Shown here piece after piece: positions 36,161 to 48,117 of a stretch of 64,000 nt of DNA. The position numbers and the translations under genes are program-made. Within the stretch, counting starts at the first letter, position 1; each line of letters starts with the position of its first letter. The notes below the pieces were generated by a model. It was given only the letters and a program-made list of their open reading frames with translations, was not told where the DNA came from and did not search any database. The stretch is from Cladorhizidae sp. MBARI D1340-BT2 (Eukaryota; Porifera; Demospongiae; Poecilosclerida; Cladorhizidae), in NCBI GenBank assembly GCA_028752905.1, contig JAQNBH010000004.1, positions 30,662,251-30,726,250 on the forward strand, given 5' to 3'.

Positions 36161-36672
36161 TATAGATATATCTAGAGACCAGGGTATAGAGATCAGGCAT
36201 AGAGACCAGGGCATAGAGACCAGAGTATAGAGATCAGGATATAGAGACCTGGGTATGGAGATCCACAACCAGGTTATATAAATGAGAGTATAGGGAGGGC
36301 GTGGAGACTATGGTATAGAACCCAGGGTATAGCAAACAGAGACTAGGTTATAGAAACCATGGTATAGAGACCAGGGTAGACAGGTCAGGGTATAGAGACC
36401 AGGACAAAGAGACAAGGAATAGAGACCAGGATATAGAGGCCAGGATATAGATACCAGGGTATAGAGACAACAGTATAGAGACCTGGGTATAAAGACCAGG
36501 GTATAGACACTTGGTTATAGAGACAAGGTATAGAGACCTGGGTATGGAGACACATGATCAGGGTATGGAGATGAGGGTATAGAGACCAGGTAGAGAGACA
36601 ATAGTATAGAGGCCAGGGTGTAACAACTAGGATATAGAGACAAGGATATAGAGACATAGGTATAGAATATAG
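36161..36672. repeat. ~14-bp degenerate tandem repeat (TATAGAGACCAGGG)
   Basis: Roughly 35 diverged copies of GTATAGAGACCAGG with variants (GACAAGG, GACCTGGG). Minus-strand Leu/Tyr/Pro-rich frames over it are artefacts. Confidence 0.9.
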
Positions 36673-37044
36673 AAACCAGATTATTGCCTTCAGAGAGGCC
36701 ATAACCAGATAATTAACTTCAGCATGAGTGGAACTCATGTGTGCAATATACACACCCAATACCACGTTTGCTAAGTGAATTAGCCAGATGTCTCAGCCAC
36801 AAAAACTCAGGAATTTCATGGCTTGCTAAAACCCTAGCCAGAACAGAGAGGGCTTGTACAATCATAGCTACCAACTTGGGGTAAGCAATCCTTGTGCACC
36901 AACTGCCAACCATTAATTAATGCCACACACACCCATGAATAAACTTAATAAGGTATTGAATCTCTTGTTGGTGTGTAATGAAGCTTCTTCACAGCAGTGA
37001 GGCACTGCTCTAAATGTTTATACAAGGCTCCTGTGGCAGACTTG
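36673..37044. other. No gene recognised
   Basis: Unique-looking sequence between the tandem array and the hAT at 37045; probably intron of the CARD/Death candidate. Confidence 0.35.
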
Positions 37045-39560
37045 CAGTGTTGCCATAATTTTTTTGGTAATTTCCAAATTACTCGCCTGTGTTATCCGAA
37101 AATTTTGGCAACAAAAAATCCAAACAAAATCCAAACAACATTTTCATGAGAAATAACATACTAAAGTGTGTTCATTGCATTTACACATGTCTTTAATAGT
37201 TCAGTGTTCGGTTTAAATTCATAGCATTTTTGAGGAACATTGAATTGCACTGTTAAAAGTGAATTTAATGTAGAAATTCCTAGTCTGTTTCTATCGTTTT
37301 GTTGAGACCAATGTGGCTGAATAAACGTTCGGTATCAGCATTGCCATGGGGCATAACTAGAATGGCTTTTGCAAGTTTCGCCAATGTGGAGTAGCGATAC
37401 TCAGTTTCCAAGCAGTCTTTGATTTGACTGATTGCATGCCAATACTTATCCACCTCTGTGATGGCCGTGACTTTAGGAGGTAATGGCGACATGTAGAAAT
37501 CCATAAATTCCTCTTGAAGGCTGGGTTTGTCACCAACTTGAACTACCTGAGTAACACACTCTGCTGCAGCAAGCACCTGACCAGCCATACTGTATTGTTG
37601 TAAGCCTGGTTGAAGCCATTTGAGATTGGAGAGTAACTTGTGACTCATAGGTAATCGTTTGACAGCTGCCTTGGCTGCAGCAATTCACCAAGCTTGGATA
37701 GTCTTCCTAAATTTTCTCACATCTTCAGATGATAATCCATTCTCTTCTTCAAGGTATGATAGTGTGTTGTGACCTACAAAAACTTCGTGTAAAGGGAGAT
37801 ACTCTTCTGAGTTATCAATACACACTTGTGAAACATGTTCAGCAGCACACACATACTCAGAATTCATCAACCGCAACAGAAATGTTCGTATTAAGCCATC
37901 GAGCTCTTTGTAGAGAACATGAAGAATTGGAGATTGCTGCTGCATGTACCTGTTGAAAGTATTAACAATTGGTAATGCAGAACATAGAAAGAGCAAGTAA
38001 GCTTTGATCAGAGGCTTTTCAAGTACACTCTTCTCACTACTGCCTGCTTATCCTCAGTACAATACTTTGAAAGTATGAGAGTAAGGCTTCATGATAAGAA
38101 GATTTACACAAGCTTCAAGGCTGAGCCATCGTGTTTGGCATGCTTTTAACAACTTGTGTGCCACAAAACTCTGAAATTCTTCAAACTGTCGCAGCCTCCT
38201 TGGGCTCTTCTGGAAATAATACCATACATCAGTTGTCAGATCTTCTAATTCATCAGGCATGACTTTGCAGGCCTCATTTGCTATTAGTGCTGCTATGTGA
38301 CAATGACAATGAAGAGCAAGTAAAGCTGGCTGCTTACATCGTAACCGTGACATCATTGAATTTCGTGCTCACAACATTACATTGGCCCCATCTGTACCTA
38401 ATCCGACAAGATTATCATAAAGGAGGGTAGTGGATTCTTGAAAATGCTTATCAATTGCATTAAATAGCAGCTCTGCAGTTGCCCTCTCGACACTCTCTAG
38501 GGAAAAGAAGACACATCTCACCTGTCCTTGGGTGTTATCGAAGAATCGAAGCAAAATAGCAGCTTGTTGTGTAACGGTAATATCAGTTGTCTCATCAGTT
38601 TGGAGGCTGAAGTATTTAGTCTCTCAACTTATGCGGAAATCGTTTTCCAACAATCCTGGGCAATAACTTTCAACACAGCTGTTGCTTTACTACGACTGCA
38701 CTTAAAGTCTTTAGCAATAGAAAAATCAGGAAACATCAACTTGAATAGTTTGGTACAATGATCTCCAATTGAAAGGCAAGATGGTGCTCTCCAAGGAAAT
38801 ATGCGAAGAGTACTTCTGCACGGATTACAGACTCCTCTCTTATTGGCCCCCTCTGTAGAGGCAGTACATCCACACAATCTTTTTCTGAGTGTTTATGTAA
38901 TTTCGTTTCCTGATGTCTCCTGAGATCTCTAGTACCACCTCTTCCAAGGTTTATATCACGAGAGCACTTCATACAGAAGGCAAAAGAAGATCCCTTTCTC
39001 AAAGTTGAGGCCCATGGGAAAGTCTTTGTATACTGTCTATGATAGACACACAAACGCTTTTTTTGCAGACTTAGAAGACCTGATAGTAGAGATTTGACTG
39101 TCAATGTCAATTTGTGAAACCTCATTATCAGAGTCAGAATCCATATCTGAAGAATCTTCTTCTGGTAACCTTGAAGTACTGGGTTCTGAAGATGCCATAG
39201 CTAACTCTCTCTGATACTCACTGTGAAAGATTCCAACTTTTGCACAAATCATAGCTGCATGCACATAGATCAAAGGGTTCTGGCTCTGCAGGCATATTCC
39301 TGCACAGACCAGGTGACCACATAATAACACAGGACTGTGCAGGAATATTAGACCAAGTGACCACATGAATATTCCTGCACAGACCAGGTGACCACAAAAT
39401 GACCACACTCAGCTAATACCACAGAGAGTGGTTTTGAAATAGGCTGCACAGTTCACATGGCATGAAATTTCAAACAAACATTTATTGATAAAATCCACAG
39501 AAAATTTAAAGGTCAAAAATCCAAACAGTTTGGATAAAATCCAACACTATGGCAACACTG
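37045..39560 (-). mobile_element. hAT-type transposon, 6-bp TSD
   Basis: The left end is CAGTGTTGCCATAATTTTTT (37045). The right end, reverse-complemented, is CAGTGTTGCCATAGTGTTGG (39560 inward). The 13-bp terminal repeat CAGTGTTGCCATA is perfect. GACTTG precedes the left end (37039-37044) and follows the right end (39561-39566), a 6-bp duplication. The match can be extended to GACTTGCA only by taking CA from the element. It encodes the minus-strand transposase at 37281-39126. A rearranged inverted piece of its 3' region lies at 51586-51737. Confidence 0.82.
37281..39126 (-). pseudogene. hAT transposase, BED-like/SCAND3-type (broken)
   Basis: The N-terminus at about 38870-39126 has a BED-like zinc finger (FPWASTLRKGSSFAFCMKCS, then RDLRRHQETKLHKHSEK). 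Next are AYFLGEHHLAFQ, FSIAKDFKCSRSKAT (38650-38720), and the RNase H-like core with GLGTDGANVML (38369-38400) and LKACQTRWLSLEACV (38090-38150). The middle region is YLPLHEVFVGHNTL (37730-37800). The C-terminal dimerisation segment (YSTLAKLAKAILVMPHGNAD, TERLFS) ends at 37281. Frameshifts or stops separate five open segments. The layout matches the ZBED/SCAND3-like hAT proteins common in invertebrates, distinct from the DUF4371 type at 1054 and 19718. Confidence 0.83.
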
Positions 39561-39590
39561 GACTTGCAACTCCTTGCCACAATTACAGTC
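39561..39590. other. hAT target flank
   Basis: Short flank that starts with the 6-bp duplication GACTTG and leads into the minisatellite. Confidence 0.5.
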
Positions 39591-39920
39591 CAGGGCACCC
39601 AGCAATGATAGCAGTAGTGACCAGGGTCAGAGTACTCTGGCAATGATAGCAGTAGTGACCAGGATCAGAGTACTCTGGCAATGATAGCAGTAGTGACCAG
39701 GGTCAGAGTACTCTGGCAATGATAGCAGTAGTGACCAGGGTCAGAGTACTCTGGCAATGATAGCAGGATCAGAGTACTCTGGCAATGATAGCAGGATCAG
39801 AGTACTCTGGCAATGATAGCAGTAGTGACAAGGGTCAGAGTACTCTGGTAGCAATAGTGACCAGGTCAGAGTACTCTGGCTATGATAGCAGTAGTGACCA
39901 GGGTCAGAGTACTGAGGAAG
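39591..39920. repeat. 38-bp minisatellite, ~8-9 copies
   Basis: The unit contains GCAATGATAGCAGTAGTGAC and CAGGGTCAGAGTACTCTG; two copies lack the central GTAGTGACCAGG. Confidence 0.92.
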
Positions 39921-41610
39921 CCAATGCTCTAGTTGCTGTTCAAATCAATTAAGGTTCCTGCCTAGGGTAAAATTATGATAATTTTATGATTCACTTTCAA
40001 CATATATAACAGTGAAGCCTTTGATGAGGGCTAGTGCATGGTGTGACTGATCAGTGTCTTGGTTGGCTATTTCCCAGTGAGGCACTGCATTAGACCTAAG
40101 ACCGGTCAAGGAAGGGTATTTCCAATTACAGATCACCTTGGGACAGATTTTGTGTGTCTAGTATGATCATGAGGCCAATAATGCCTGCACCCAATCCTGT
40201 CGAGGTACCTTGCATAACATGCATGTCAACTTAAGCACTCAGGACTTTTGAGAAGTCCATGTGCCCTGTATCAATTTTTAGCTTGGCCGTAGTCATGACT
40301 TCACTTGGACACAGACACTAATCACACATGTCTTGCTGTAGTAATCTCTTGGAAGGTCACCTTGCCCAGTCGCTGATCTGTACTTTGACCTTCATGTTCA
40401 TGAGTGTTAATCTATTTTGGAACTCGGAGAGTCCAGCTTGTAACTTGGCTGTGAAATAATTCCAGAAGTCTAGGACACCACTATGTGCTGTTAATGACCG
40501 TGATGTTTGTACCCGTTTGTTGAGTTCTGGACATCCTTCCAGCTGCTAATTAGCACGCATAAATGTATTTAAAACCTCAGAGAGAAGGTCAGGAAAAGGT
40601 CATTATGTGCAGACACTTTGTCAGCAAAAGAAGCTGTAGCCATGTAAGTTTCCATGACTTTGTGTTGGAGCAAGGAGTGAGTGGCTTATTAGTTTGTTTG
40701 CTGGTATGTCACTTCAGACTATCACTCCTCTACACAGCAGTGGGTTCCCAAAACTTTATCTTGTGTTTTGGTGAGGCTATCAATGAATGCCATGGACATA
40801 TTGAATGGCAGGCAGTGATCAGCTAGTTTTGATTCATTTCACAGGAGATGGCAATTTCACGTAGACTGTAGCTGTCAGAGTTTGGGAGGACTTTGAGACA
40901 TGTGACCAGATGGGTGAATAGTCTGTATATAGATGTGATGCATCCTCTCTGAGTGCAGTGCCTGGTTTTGTCTAGAGTCTCTAGACAATAAGGCAGTTGA
41001 GATCTGCAATGAATGGACGTTGAATTTAAAGACGTCTGGTGTTGATCCGCAGAAACCGACCATGTGCTGATTCAGGGACAGCTGCTGACCACAACTTCCA
41101 GATAGCCTATGGACAGGACCGAGGTACACAAATCTTCACCCTGTTACCTCATCAGTGAGCTCTGCAGTGCAATACATGGCAGGAAGTCCAGCTGGCCAGA
41201 CTCAACTTAGCAGGATTGCCAGAAGCCACTCTGTGGTTTTTAGTGTGCTTTTAGAAATCAAGTTCAAGGTCGGGAATAGTACAGCATAGTTCACCTTTGA
41301 TCTCCCTTGTGTAGTATAGTAAAGTGTTCTCCCACTATTATAGTGGTGGTGGTTAATTAGAGTATCTTGTGGTCTGTGCAGGTGCATGCATTCATGACAT
41401 GCTCTGCATCGTTTCATTTTTCATGCAGCTGCAGTAAAGATTCAGTGATTTCCTTCCTCCCCTTTGGTATGGAGGAGAGGTCAGCCTCATGGCCCTAACT
41501 GAACATCCATGAAGCATCTTCTCTCTTCTCCGTTTATGACATCCTTAAAAGGAAGAAGGAATTTCATCAACAACATCAAGAAGGCTTGAAGGGGACACGA
41601 TACCATTTAT
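39921..41610. other. No gene recognised
   Basis: Low-repeat sequence with short frames on both strands (for example 40563-40826 and 40875-41129) that carry no recognisable domain. It may be decayed LINE 5' sequence belonging to the RT fragment downstream, or intron of the CARD/Death candidate. Confidence 0.3.
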
Positions 41611-41735
41611 TTCTACTTGAAAAAAATGTGGTTTAACTTTGGAGTTCTATAGATTCTGCATAACTTGCTCTATGAACTTGCTATAGAGCACAAAAGATAG
41701 CTCTTTCTCTGTGTTCTCCTTTGGGTCTAACAACT
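41611..41735 (+). repeat. Partial arm of the palindromic MITE family
   Basis: GTGGTTTAACTTTGGAGTTC, TAGATTCTGC and the CACAAAAGATAGCTCTTTCT segment align with the left arm of the MITE at 22525. No opposite arm is seen within 1 kb. Confidence 0.55.
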
Positions 41736-41889
41736 GCATAGGTCCAACCACGCCAAGGTTGCATGCAGTCAAAGTTGAATATTCATTCTCAAGCCCACGA
41801 AGCTACCCTCCTGGAAGCAGGGTGAGTACAGCATGCCACTGGGTAGAGTATTGCCATTCTCATCCCCAAGAAGCCTGCCTCTGCATTCT

Positions 41890-42690
41890 CAAACCCAAAA
41901 AGCCAACCCTATGAAGCAGGCTAAGGCATCTGCCATTCTCAAGAAGCCTGCCACTGGAAGCAGGCTATGGAATCGGCCATTCTCAAGCCAAATAATCCTG
42001 TTGCCGACCCTACCAACTACCAGCCAATGTTCCCGCCTGTCCATGACCTTCAAGCACGTCATTCTATCACATGCATCAACCACATTGTGTTGAATTGCAC
42101 TTGCCATTTGAACAGGCAGGCTCGGGAGAGGCAAGCCTACCACAGATGAGATTGCACGACTCACCGACAGCATGGAGAAAGCCTTTCAGCATAAGAGAAG
42201 TATACAGTCTGGTTCTGATCGACCTGTCCATGGCATATGGTACAGTGTGGCTTTGTGGCCTCCTTCTGAATACCACTCCAGATTTTAAGTTAGTCATTCT
42301 CCTGGCACAAAGTTGCTCTTCCTTGTGAAAGCTCGCAATGGCTTTCACAAGGGTGTTAGGACCCATTCTCTTCAATATCCACATAGCAGACACATCAACC
42401 ACTGCAGCTGGTAAGTACCTTTATGTCTCTATGTGCTGATGACTCAGCCCTGGAATACTCACACAAGCACTAAGAGGTGGATAGAGTATTACAAGCTATC
42501 TAACTGCATGTGTGAATTATTTTGGTGCCTACACCAAGTTGAGCACCAAGAAGAATGTCTGGCCATACTTTCATCTGTGCACAGTGTGGGAGCAGACACT
42601 CTCACCATCCTCCTCTATGGCAAAGCATTGAAGAACATGTATATCTTGGTATTATTGTTTCAGCCTGGTTGTTCTTGATGACCTGCAACT
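41890..42690 (+). pseudogene. LINE reverse transcriptase remnant (Jockey/CR1-like)
   Basis: The RT start region is ILKPNNPVADPTNYQPM (about 41970-42025) with FKHVILSHA. RT block A reads LVLIDLSMAYGTVWLCGLLL (42200-42265), with the first catalytic Asp in L-DLS-AY-TVW. After a shift, QYPHSRHI-like decayed text is followed by the YADD-equivalent LCADDSALEYSHKH (42435-42475). Further on, TLTILLYGKALKNM (42600-42640). Multiple frame changes occur. The block set differs from the LINE at 25-27 kb, so at least two LINE clades are present. Confidence 0.7.
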
Positions 42691-44460
42691 GGTTAGTAGA
42701 GGTCTATGTGCTTCTCAGTTTTCTTATGTGAGCATGCTATGGCGATTGTATTAGTCTGATAAGTGGGCATACATTGTATTAGGGGGTATGGCTTGTGTTC
42801 AGCAGCTAATTAGGGAAGGATGGCATCATGGATGCGATGCATGTTGGACAGAGGTTAAGGTCCAATGTCTACTGAGATGTGCAGCAAGAACTGGAAGTTT
42901 GTGAAGGTGTTTCATGGCACTCTTCCTTGTAATGCTTCAGTCCAGCTTGTCAGTGAGTGTCACTGAGAGTATCTCTTTGTTGCCACCATCCATGCTATTC
43001 ACAAGATGAGAGCCAAGTATAGTGCTTAACTGGATAACTCACTCACTCACTCACTTACACACCCACTCACTCCCACACACACACAATCACTCACTCACCC
43101 ATTCAAACACGCACAAATACACCCCCCCCAAAAAAACACTCACTCACACACATAAGGTGAGTGATATATGCTAGCACTGCTACCGCATAACATTAACGTT
43201 GCCTTGAACATTTACCTGGTTAACTGTGAAATACTCAGATGATGTATGTACATAGCTCACAGCATTCACACCTGCACAAACATAACTACTGAACAGGCAC
43301 AGCCCACGAATTGCCTGACTATTGCATGCATGTATCTCTCAACCATCCTGTTTATACTGGGAATATTCATCAAAACCATAGGTTTCCTGCCATCCCACGA
43401 AACCATGAAATCATTCACATTTTTTTTTTAAATCAAGTCAAACTCTCTATAGCACGCACCAAGTTGTGCATTAAAATGGATCTTCCAGTGTCAATGTAGC
43501 TTCAACCAGAGAGAGCAGTCCTCTGGCAGTCTAAGATTAAAAAGCTCTGCCACATAGATAGCAGGCACCAGTCTGAGTGCTCTTACAAGTACCGCATGAG
43601 CCAGCAGCAAGGGAGAAACCTACGCACTCTGTAAGGTATGTAACAGATTTGCGTAGTCAGGCAAGTAGTGATGATGGTATTGAGTAGCATTACAGTAGCC
43701 GATAAAAAACATTCCGAGAATAAAATTGAGAGGTGGGCATGTGTGCATTGTGGAGTACCTTTTGTCTCTTGTTGAGGTTCCTCTGTGTCCTCAGTGTAAA
43801 CAACCCGGTCTGTATACATACATCAAATATATCATGAGAGATAAAACATATTTCCCACTGAGAAGAGGGTGTGATTATATATTTTTTTAATGTGTTCCCA
43901 TGCTCCACTCCGCATGGAGCATGTATGTAGGTCACTATTAACAGGTACTTCCAGTTTTAAGAGAAGCACAGCTATCATAATTATGCATACAAACAATGTC
44001 AGATAGATTGTGGCTCTTAAATTAGCATAACTCACTGGGCAAGTATTAGAAGTGATTGATGGTTTACCATTCATATGCAGAGGAAGTTTACAGCCTTAGT
44101 ACTACATGTATTTGCCTGGATACCTCATTTGGGCACTTTAAATTGCTATCAAGTTATTGCCATTGCACAAATAGCTTGGGCCAGACGAGCATTGAGGAAG
44201 TTTCCAGAATTCTTAGAAAAAACCCTATAATCAGCCCTGCTTGAATCTCTCATTCAAGATGCAACTTAGATTGATCTCCCCAATAGAGTGCACATACAAC
44301 TACTGGCTGGCAATAAATATTGCAGTCGTACATGATATAGCTACGACTTCATCCAAGACTTAAGAGAGCTTCCAGGTTTGGGGGGAGGGGTGAACTAGGC
44401 TTCTTTCTTCAGCTCTCATCATGGATTGGTAACTAAACACAATTCTGTTATCAGCCAGAG
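42691..44460. other. No gene recognised; includes (TCAC/CA) simple repeat
   Basis: CACTCACTCACTCACT-type repeats occur at 43030-43155. The rest has only short frames with no domain. Probably intronic or intergenic DNA downstream of the CARD exon. Confidence 0.35.
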
Positions 44461-44463
44461 CTC

Positions 44464-44540
44464 ACCTATGGCTACGTCATTACATCATAGACAATTACGT
44501 CATTACATCATAGACAATTACGTCATTACATCATAGAATG
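44464..44540. repeat. 26-bp tandem triplication
   Basis: TACGTCATTACATCATAGAC plus AATTACGTC spacing is repeated three times (last copy partial). TACGTCA resembles a CRE half-palindrome, but no function is implied. Confidence 0.8.
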
Positions 44541-44713
44541 GCTCGAAAACATGCAGTGGAATAGCGCCATATGGTCTGTAATATTTGCATATTCATGAGC
44601 TCCATGTACCCACCAAAAATAGTTTCAACCCATCTCCTCAATCAATGTCTACAGCAACTAGTTACTTAGCCTTCAGTAGGCAAAAGCTGCACATTTTTAT
44701 TGACTTCACTCAC

Positions 44714-45077
44714 CCACTTTAGATCTTGTTTGAGCTCTACCCTTGCCAAGCCTAAGAAATTCCTTGTCAAGGATACGCACTATCGTCCCATACCTCTCCA
44801 GGTTCTTCCGAAACTGGTCCACCAGTAGATGGTATTGATCCGAGCTCAGCGAAATCTCATCCCTAATACGCACCAGCAATTGATCGGACTTCTGATCAGG
44901 ACTCAACATGGATTTGGGATTCAATACCTCATCATACAAAGGTTTTTGAATGAATCCACTTTGGTGAAGGTACACAATTAGGTCCTTGTCCTTAAGAGTG
45001 ATGGTCAGTTTCGAAATACAATTTAAAATGGTCTGAGATTCGATGCTTTCCGGTTCTGCCATTTTCTTCAAGGGAAA
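44714..45077 (-). CDS. CARD-like exon, 5' end of a CARD/Death adaptor candidate
   Basis: The exon begins after an acceptor (GCATTTCAG, ending 45078) with 15 nt of leader, then ATG at 45062-45060 (MAEPESIESQ). It runs 116 codons plus one base to the donor GTGAGT at 44713. The predicted helical domain, residues ~10-105, reads LKDKDLIVYLHQSGFIQKPL YDEVLNP, then DQKSDQLLVRIRDEISLS and YHLLVDQFRKNLERYGTIV. This is the CARD pattern (L---G-I----YD-V-NP-----K---L---I). Phase 1 at its end matches the Death-domain exon at 34772, giving an Ala codon at the junction. CARDs recruit other CARD proteins such as caspases. The intervening intron would be ~9.9 kb. Divergence from known CARDs is considerable; a related death fold (DED) is possible. 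Confidence 0.65.
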
Positions 45078-45109
45078 CTGAAATGCAAAGACATAAAATA
45101 TAGCTAGTA

Positions 45110-45795
45110 TATAATGCACTCACACTGGAACACCCTATCCTTCCGGACTTTTTTTTTCTTGGAGAAAACTGGTGTCAAAGTAATGTACTCTAGGTTCAGT
45201 AGCAGGGTCAGCTATACTACCTGAACACTGGCCTAAGTGCGTGTTTGATATTAACTAGCTGAGCTACGGTATAAACATCTCCATAGCTAGATTAATCACA
45301 CAACTGAGCTATAACTACTTGATCATACAAGCCACACCTAGCTATTAGCTACCTTGATCGTGGAAATCTATATAGGCATGCCAAGTGACAAGCTATTGAC
45401 ATTCATAATAATATAAGAGGTCCAATTGCTAAACCTACTCACCAAATTTCAATAGGAGCAACTCAACCCTGACAATCAGCTTTTGGCGAAGATCAACGCC
45501 AAACCGGTAGCAATTATCAACCGGATTTAAGGTCACGTTGTATTTTGTCATAAGTTGGCGGCGGAGTGTCCGTTATTGTAGTCATGTTAGCTTAGATAAG
45601 TACAGTAGCCTGACCGTAATTCTTGATTGTGCTTCTAATTGGTTTCGGCTGACTTCAGGTGTAACTTGAAGCCTTCGCTAGGGTAAACCAGCTGCCCCCA
45701 AAATCGTCTTTAAATATTTAGGTATCTACTTTTTTTTTTTTACCTACACATAATATACTGTCAGGCAAAGCTCCTTTTACTCTATAAGATAATAA
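45110..45795. other. Region 5' of the CARD exon
   Basis: Presumed 5' UTR intron and promoter region of the CARD/Death candidate on the minus strand. I could not fix a first exon, TATA box or initiator. Confidence 0.35.
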
Positions 45796-45799
45796 TATC

Positions 45800-45985
45800 C
45801 ACCACTTTCCTCCAGGACTTCATCCAATCAGCTCCAACGAGCCTCGACATTACCCCCTCTTAATTCCTTTCTCCCCCATCTCAGCTATGAAGTCTTCTTT
45901 TGTTCCCTCTGCCATCACACTTTGGAGCTCACCTCCACCCTCCATTAGATCCTCTCCCTCCTCTTATCCTTTAGACGATTAATTA
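45800..45985 (+). pseudogene. LINE C-terminal tail remnant
   Basis: The plus-strand frame reads MKSSFVPSAITLWSSPPPSI then RSSPSSYPLDD. This resembles the extreme C-terminus of many LINE ORF2 proteins (-SF-PSAI-LWNSLP-S---S-S---F). It is followed by AT-rich sequence. It is a severely 5'-truncated copy. Confidence 0.5.
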
Positions 45986-46671
45986 TAGATCATTATTTTT
46001 ATAATTACCGATCTATTTTGTGATGTCATGCTCATGATAATAAGCTCATTATAAATAATAATAATCAATAAATTATGTCTATTAGTCATTTCGGTCGTTG
46101 TCAAGGTAGCAATGCTGTTTCAGTGCTGGGTTCTTGGGCAGTCAGTCTAGTTTGGGAACAATTAATGTCTAAAGGGTTTTATATTTATGAATACATGTAG
46201 TAGTAGTAGAGTAGTAGTAGTAATTTTTCTTGTTGTGGTTTGTAAGTACCTTGTTGGGGGTGGGAGGTAAAGTTATCAAGTCAATTCATATTTCAGTTCT
46301 CAAATTATGTATTGTGTATAAGCAATCATTGATCACACAAAAAAAATAGACCCATAATCTATATTCGATATTGAGTCTAGCTGAGCTGCGTCAACAAGCA
46401 ACTGCACTTTTTTTTGGCTACATGGAAGTGGTGAGTTGGTTTCCTGAGAAGTTTACTCTGGTCACAATAGTCAAAAGCCAAGTAGCTATATAGCTCCTTG
46501 TGATTCATGTATCTATGTGAATGTACAGGCACATATGTATACTTTAGTACTATCATGATAAAGAATAACTTCTACATTGGTTAGTTCTGGAGTTGTACTG
46601 AGTAGAATCTTGTAGTCGACTAAATAGAAATATTACTAGTCAAGAAAGAAATGTAGACGGCAGATATTTAT
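45986..46671. other. No gene recognised
   Basis: AT-rich intergenic sequence with a short GTAGTAGTAG repeat at 46198-46222. Confidence 0.4.
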
Positions 46672-46806
46672 AGAGACTAATATACTGTTTTATATATTCA
46701 TTATTTGAATAGATAATGGTTCCTGTAAATGAAACGAATCTTAAAACATTTACAGGAACCATTATCTATTCAAATAATGAATATATAAAACAGTATATTA
46801 GTCTCT
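46672..46806. repeat. Perfect 60-bp inverted repeat with 15-nt loop
   Basis: The left arm (46672-46731, starting AGAGACTAATATACTG) is the exact reverse complement of the right arm (46747-46806). The loop is AAACGAATCTTAAAA. The part GATAATGGTTCCT also occurs singly in copy A at 5208-5220, so the arm derives from the dispersed repeat's left end. Confidence 0.95.
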
Positions 46807-47066
46807 TTGTTTGTTAATGTTTGTTTGTTATTCTGTTTATTGGACATTGTATTTAATATTGTATTATTTTATAATACAGTAACTATGTATTATAAGGGGG
46901 GAAAAAGAAGGGGGGGGAAAAAGGGAAAAAAAGAATTTTTTTTTTTTTTAGAGAAAGTAATTTTTAAGTTGACCCTTGTAAAACATTTTCCTTCTCTTAA
47001 CTAGCACTAAATCATTCTTAGTAGGTGTATCTGTTGTTTTTCCTTCTTCTATATAGCAGTGATACC

Positions 47067-47297
47067 ATGCCCGAGACAAAGAAAATGATATTAACGAAAG
47101 GAAAATGCTTGTTATGGTCAGCATCTGCTCCTGTTGTGCCGAGTGATAGAAGAAACAAACGAAGAAGAAAGCTGTGGACGAAGGAAAAAGTGGAGCAGGC
47201 TCTGAACGTCGTGTCAACATGGCAGAATGAACTGCACTGCACTAAGGGGTACAAACAACACCAAAAACATTGGGACCAGGCAATAAGTGTGCTATAA
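47067..47297 (+). CDS. Small basic ORF in the dispersed repeat, HTH-like
   Basis: It encodes 76 residues from ATG at 47067 (MPETKKMILTKGKCLLWSAS...). The middle is highly basic: RRNKRRRKLWTKEKVEQALN then VVSTWQNELH. RKLWTKEKVEQAL resembles the first helix of psq/Myb-like DNA-binding domains in transposon proteins, but only weakly. In copy A (from about 5381) the same region is frameshifted. It may be a relic N-terminus of the element's protein; downstream frames of copy B (47458-47676 and 48496-48762) are not recognised. Confidence 0.35.
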   Translation: MPETKKMILTKGKCLLWSASAPVVPSDRRNKRRRKLWTKEKVEQALNVVSTWQNELHCTKGYKQHQKHWDQAISVL

Positions 47298-48117
47298 CAT
47301 TGGGTTGTTTCCTGCTGGTCAGATTTTTTTTTAAACGGTAATGAAGGACAAGTAAATAAATTGGACTCTTATTCATTCAACCGTTCAATTATTCTCCCTG
47401 GGCCATGAGACTACTAGCTGGCATAGTAATCCATAAGCATGCCTGCTCTGGTCTAGTGTGCAGCATGGTGTCCACAGGGCTGTGGAGCTTGAAAAGTTGA
47501 GGAGGGAATTGGAACTTGTCGGCATTTGGATGAGGAACGTCCTGTCTTCATGGCAGCGACTGTGCTATCTGGATGAGGATACTCAAATTAAGGTGGGGAC
47601 TGGTTTCTACCTGTCCCCTGAGACTATCTCTGCTTATCCTCTAATATCTTTTTGGGGCAACTCTCAACGACCTTAGGGCCCTGATGGGAGACCCGATGGG
47701 TACAACTAACTTGACTTGCTGAAGGTCTGTAGCAAGGCATGGAATTGTGCTGGGTGATGTGGGGGAGAAGGGGGGGGGGGAGGGAGGGGGGACAAGAAAT
47801 CTGTCCAGTGGAAATCAAATAGGCACTTCTTATACAAAAAAAAACAAGATATAGCTACACAAGCTTATGACAAGGTTGTCACAAGTTTGTCTACTAATTG
47901 CAAGTTTGTAACAAGGTTATGCCACCTTGTATGCTTGTGACAATGCACAATGCCACCCCAGGACAACCCTTGGGACATTTTTGTGACAACCTTGGGTGAT
48001 TGTCCTGGGTGAGCAACATTGTACGCGAATATAGATTGTCTCCAGAATGTCAAAGTAGGAATGTTGCTACAAGCATTTTAAAAGTGGTAAAATATGCAGC
48101 ACAATAAACTTCTCATT

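Noticed and set aside
44464..44540. Triplicated TACGTCA as a CRE enhancer cluster
   Set aside because: The repeats are a simple 26-bp tandem triplication; no promoter is placed nearby and the motif is an incomplete CRE.
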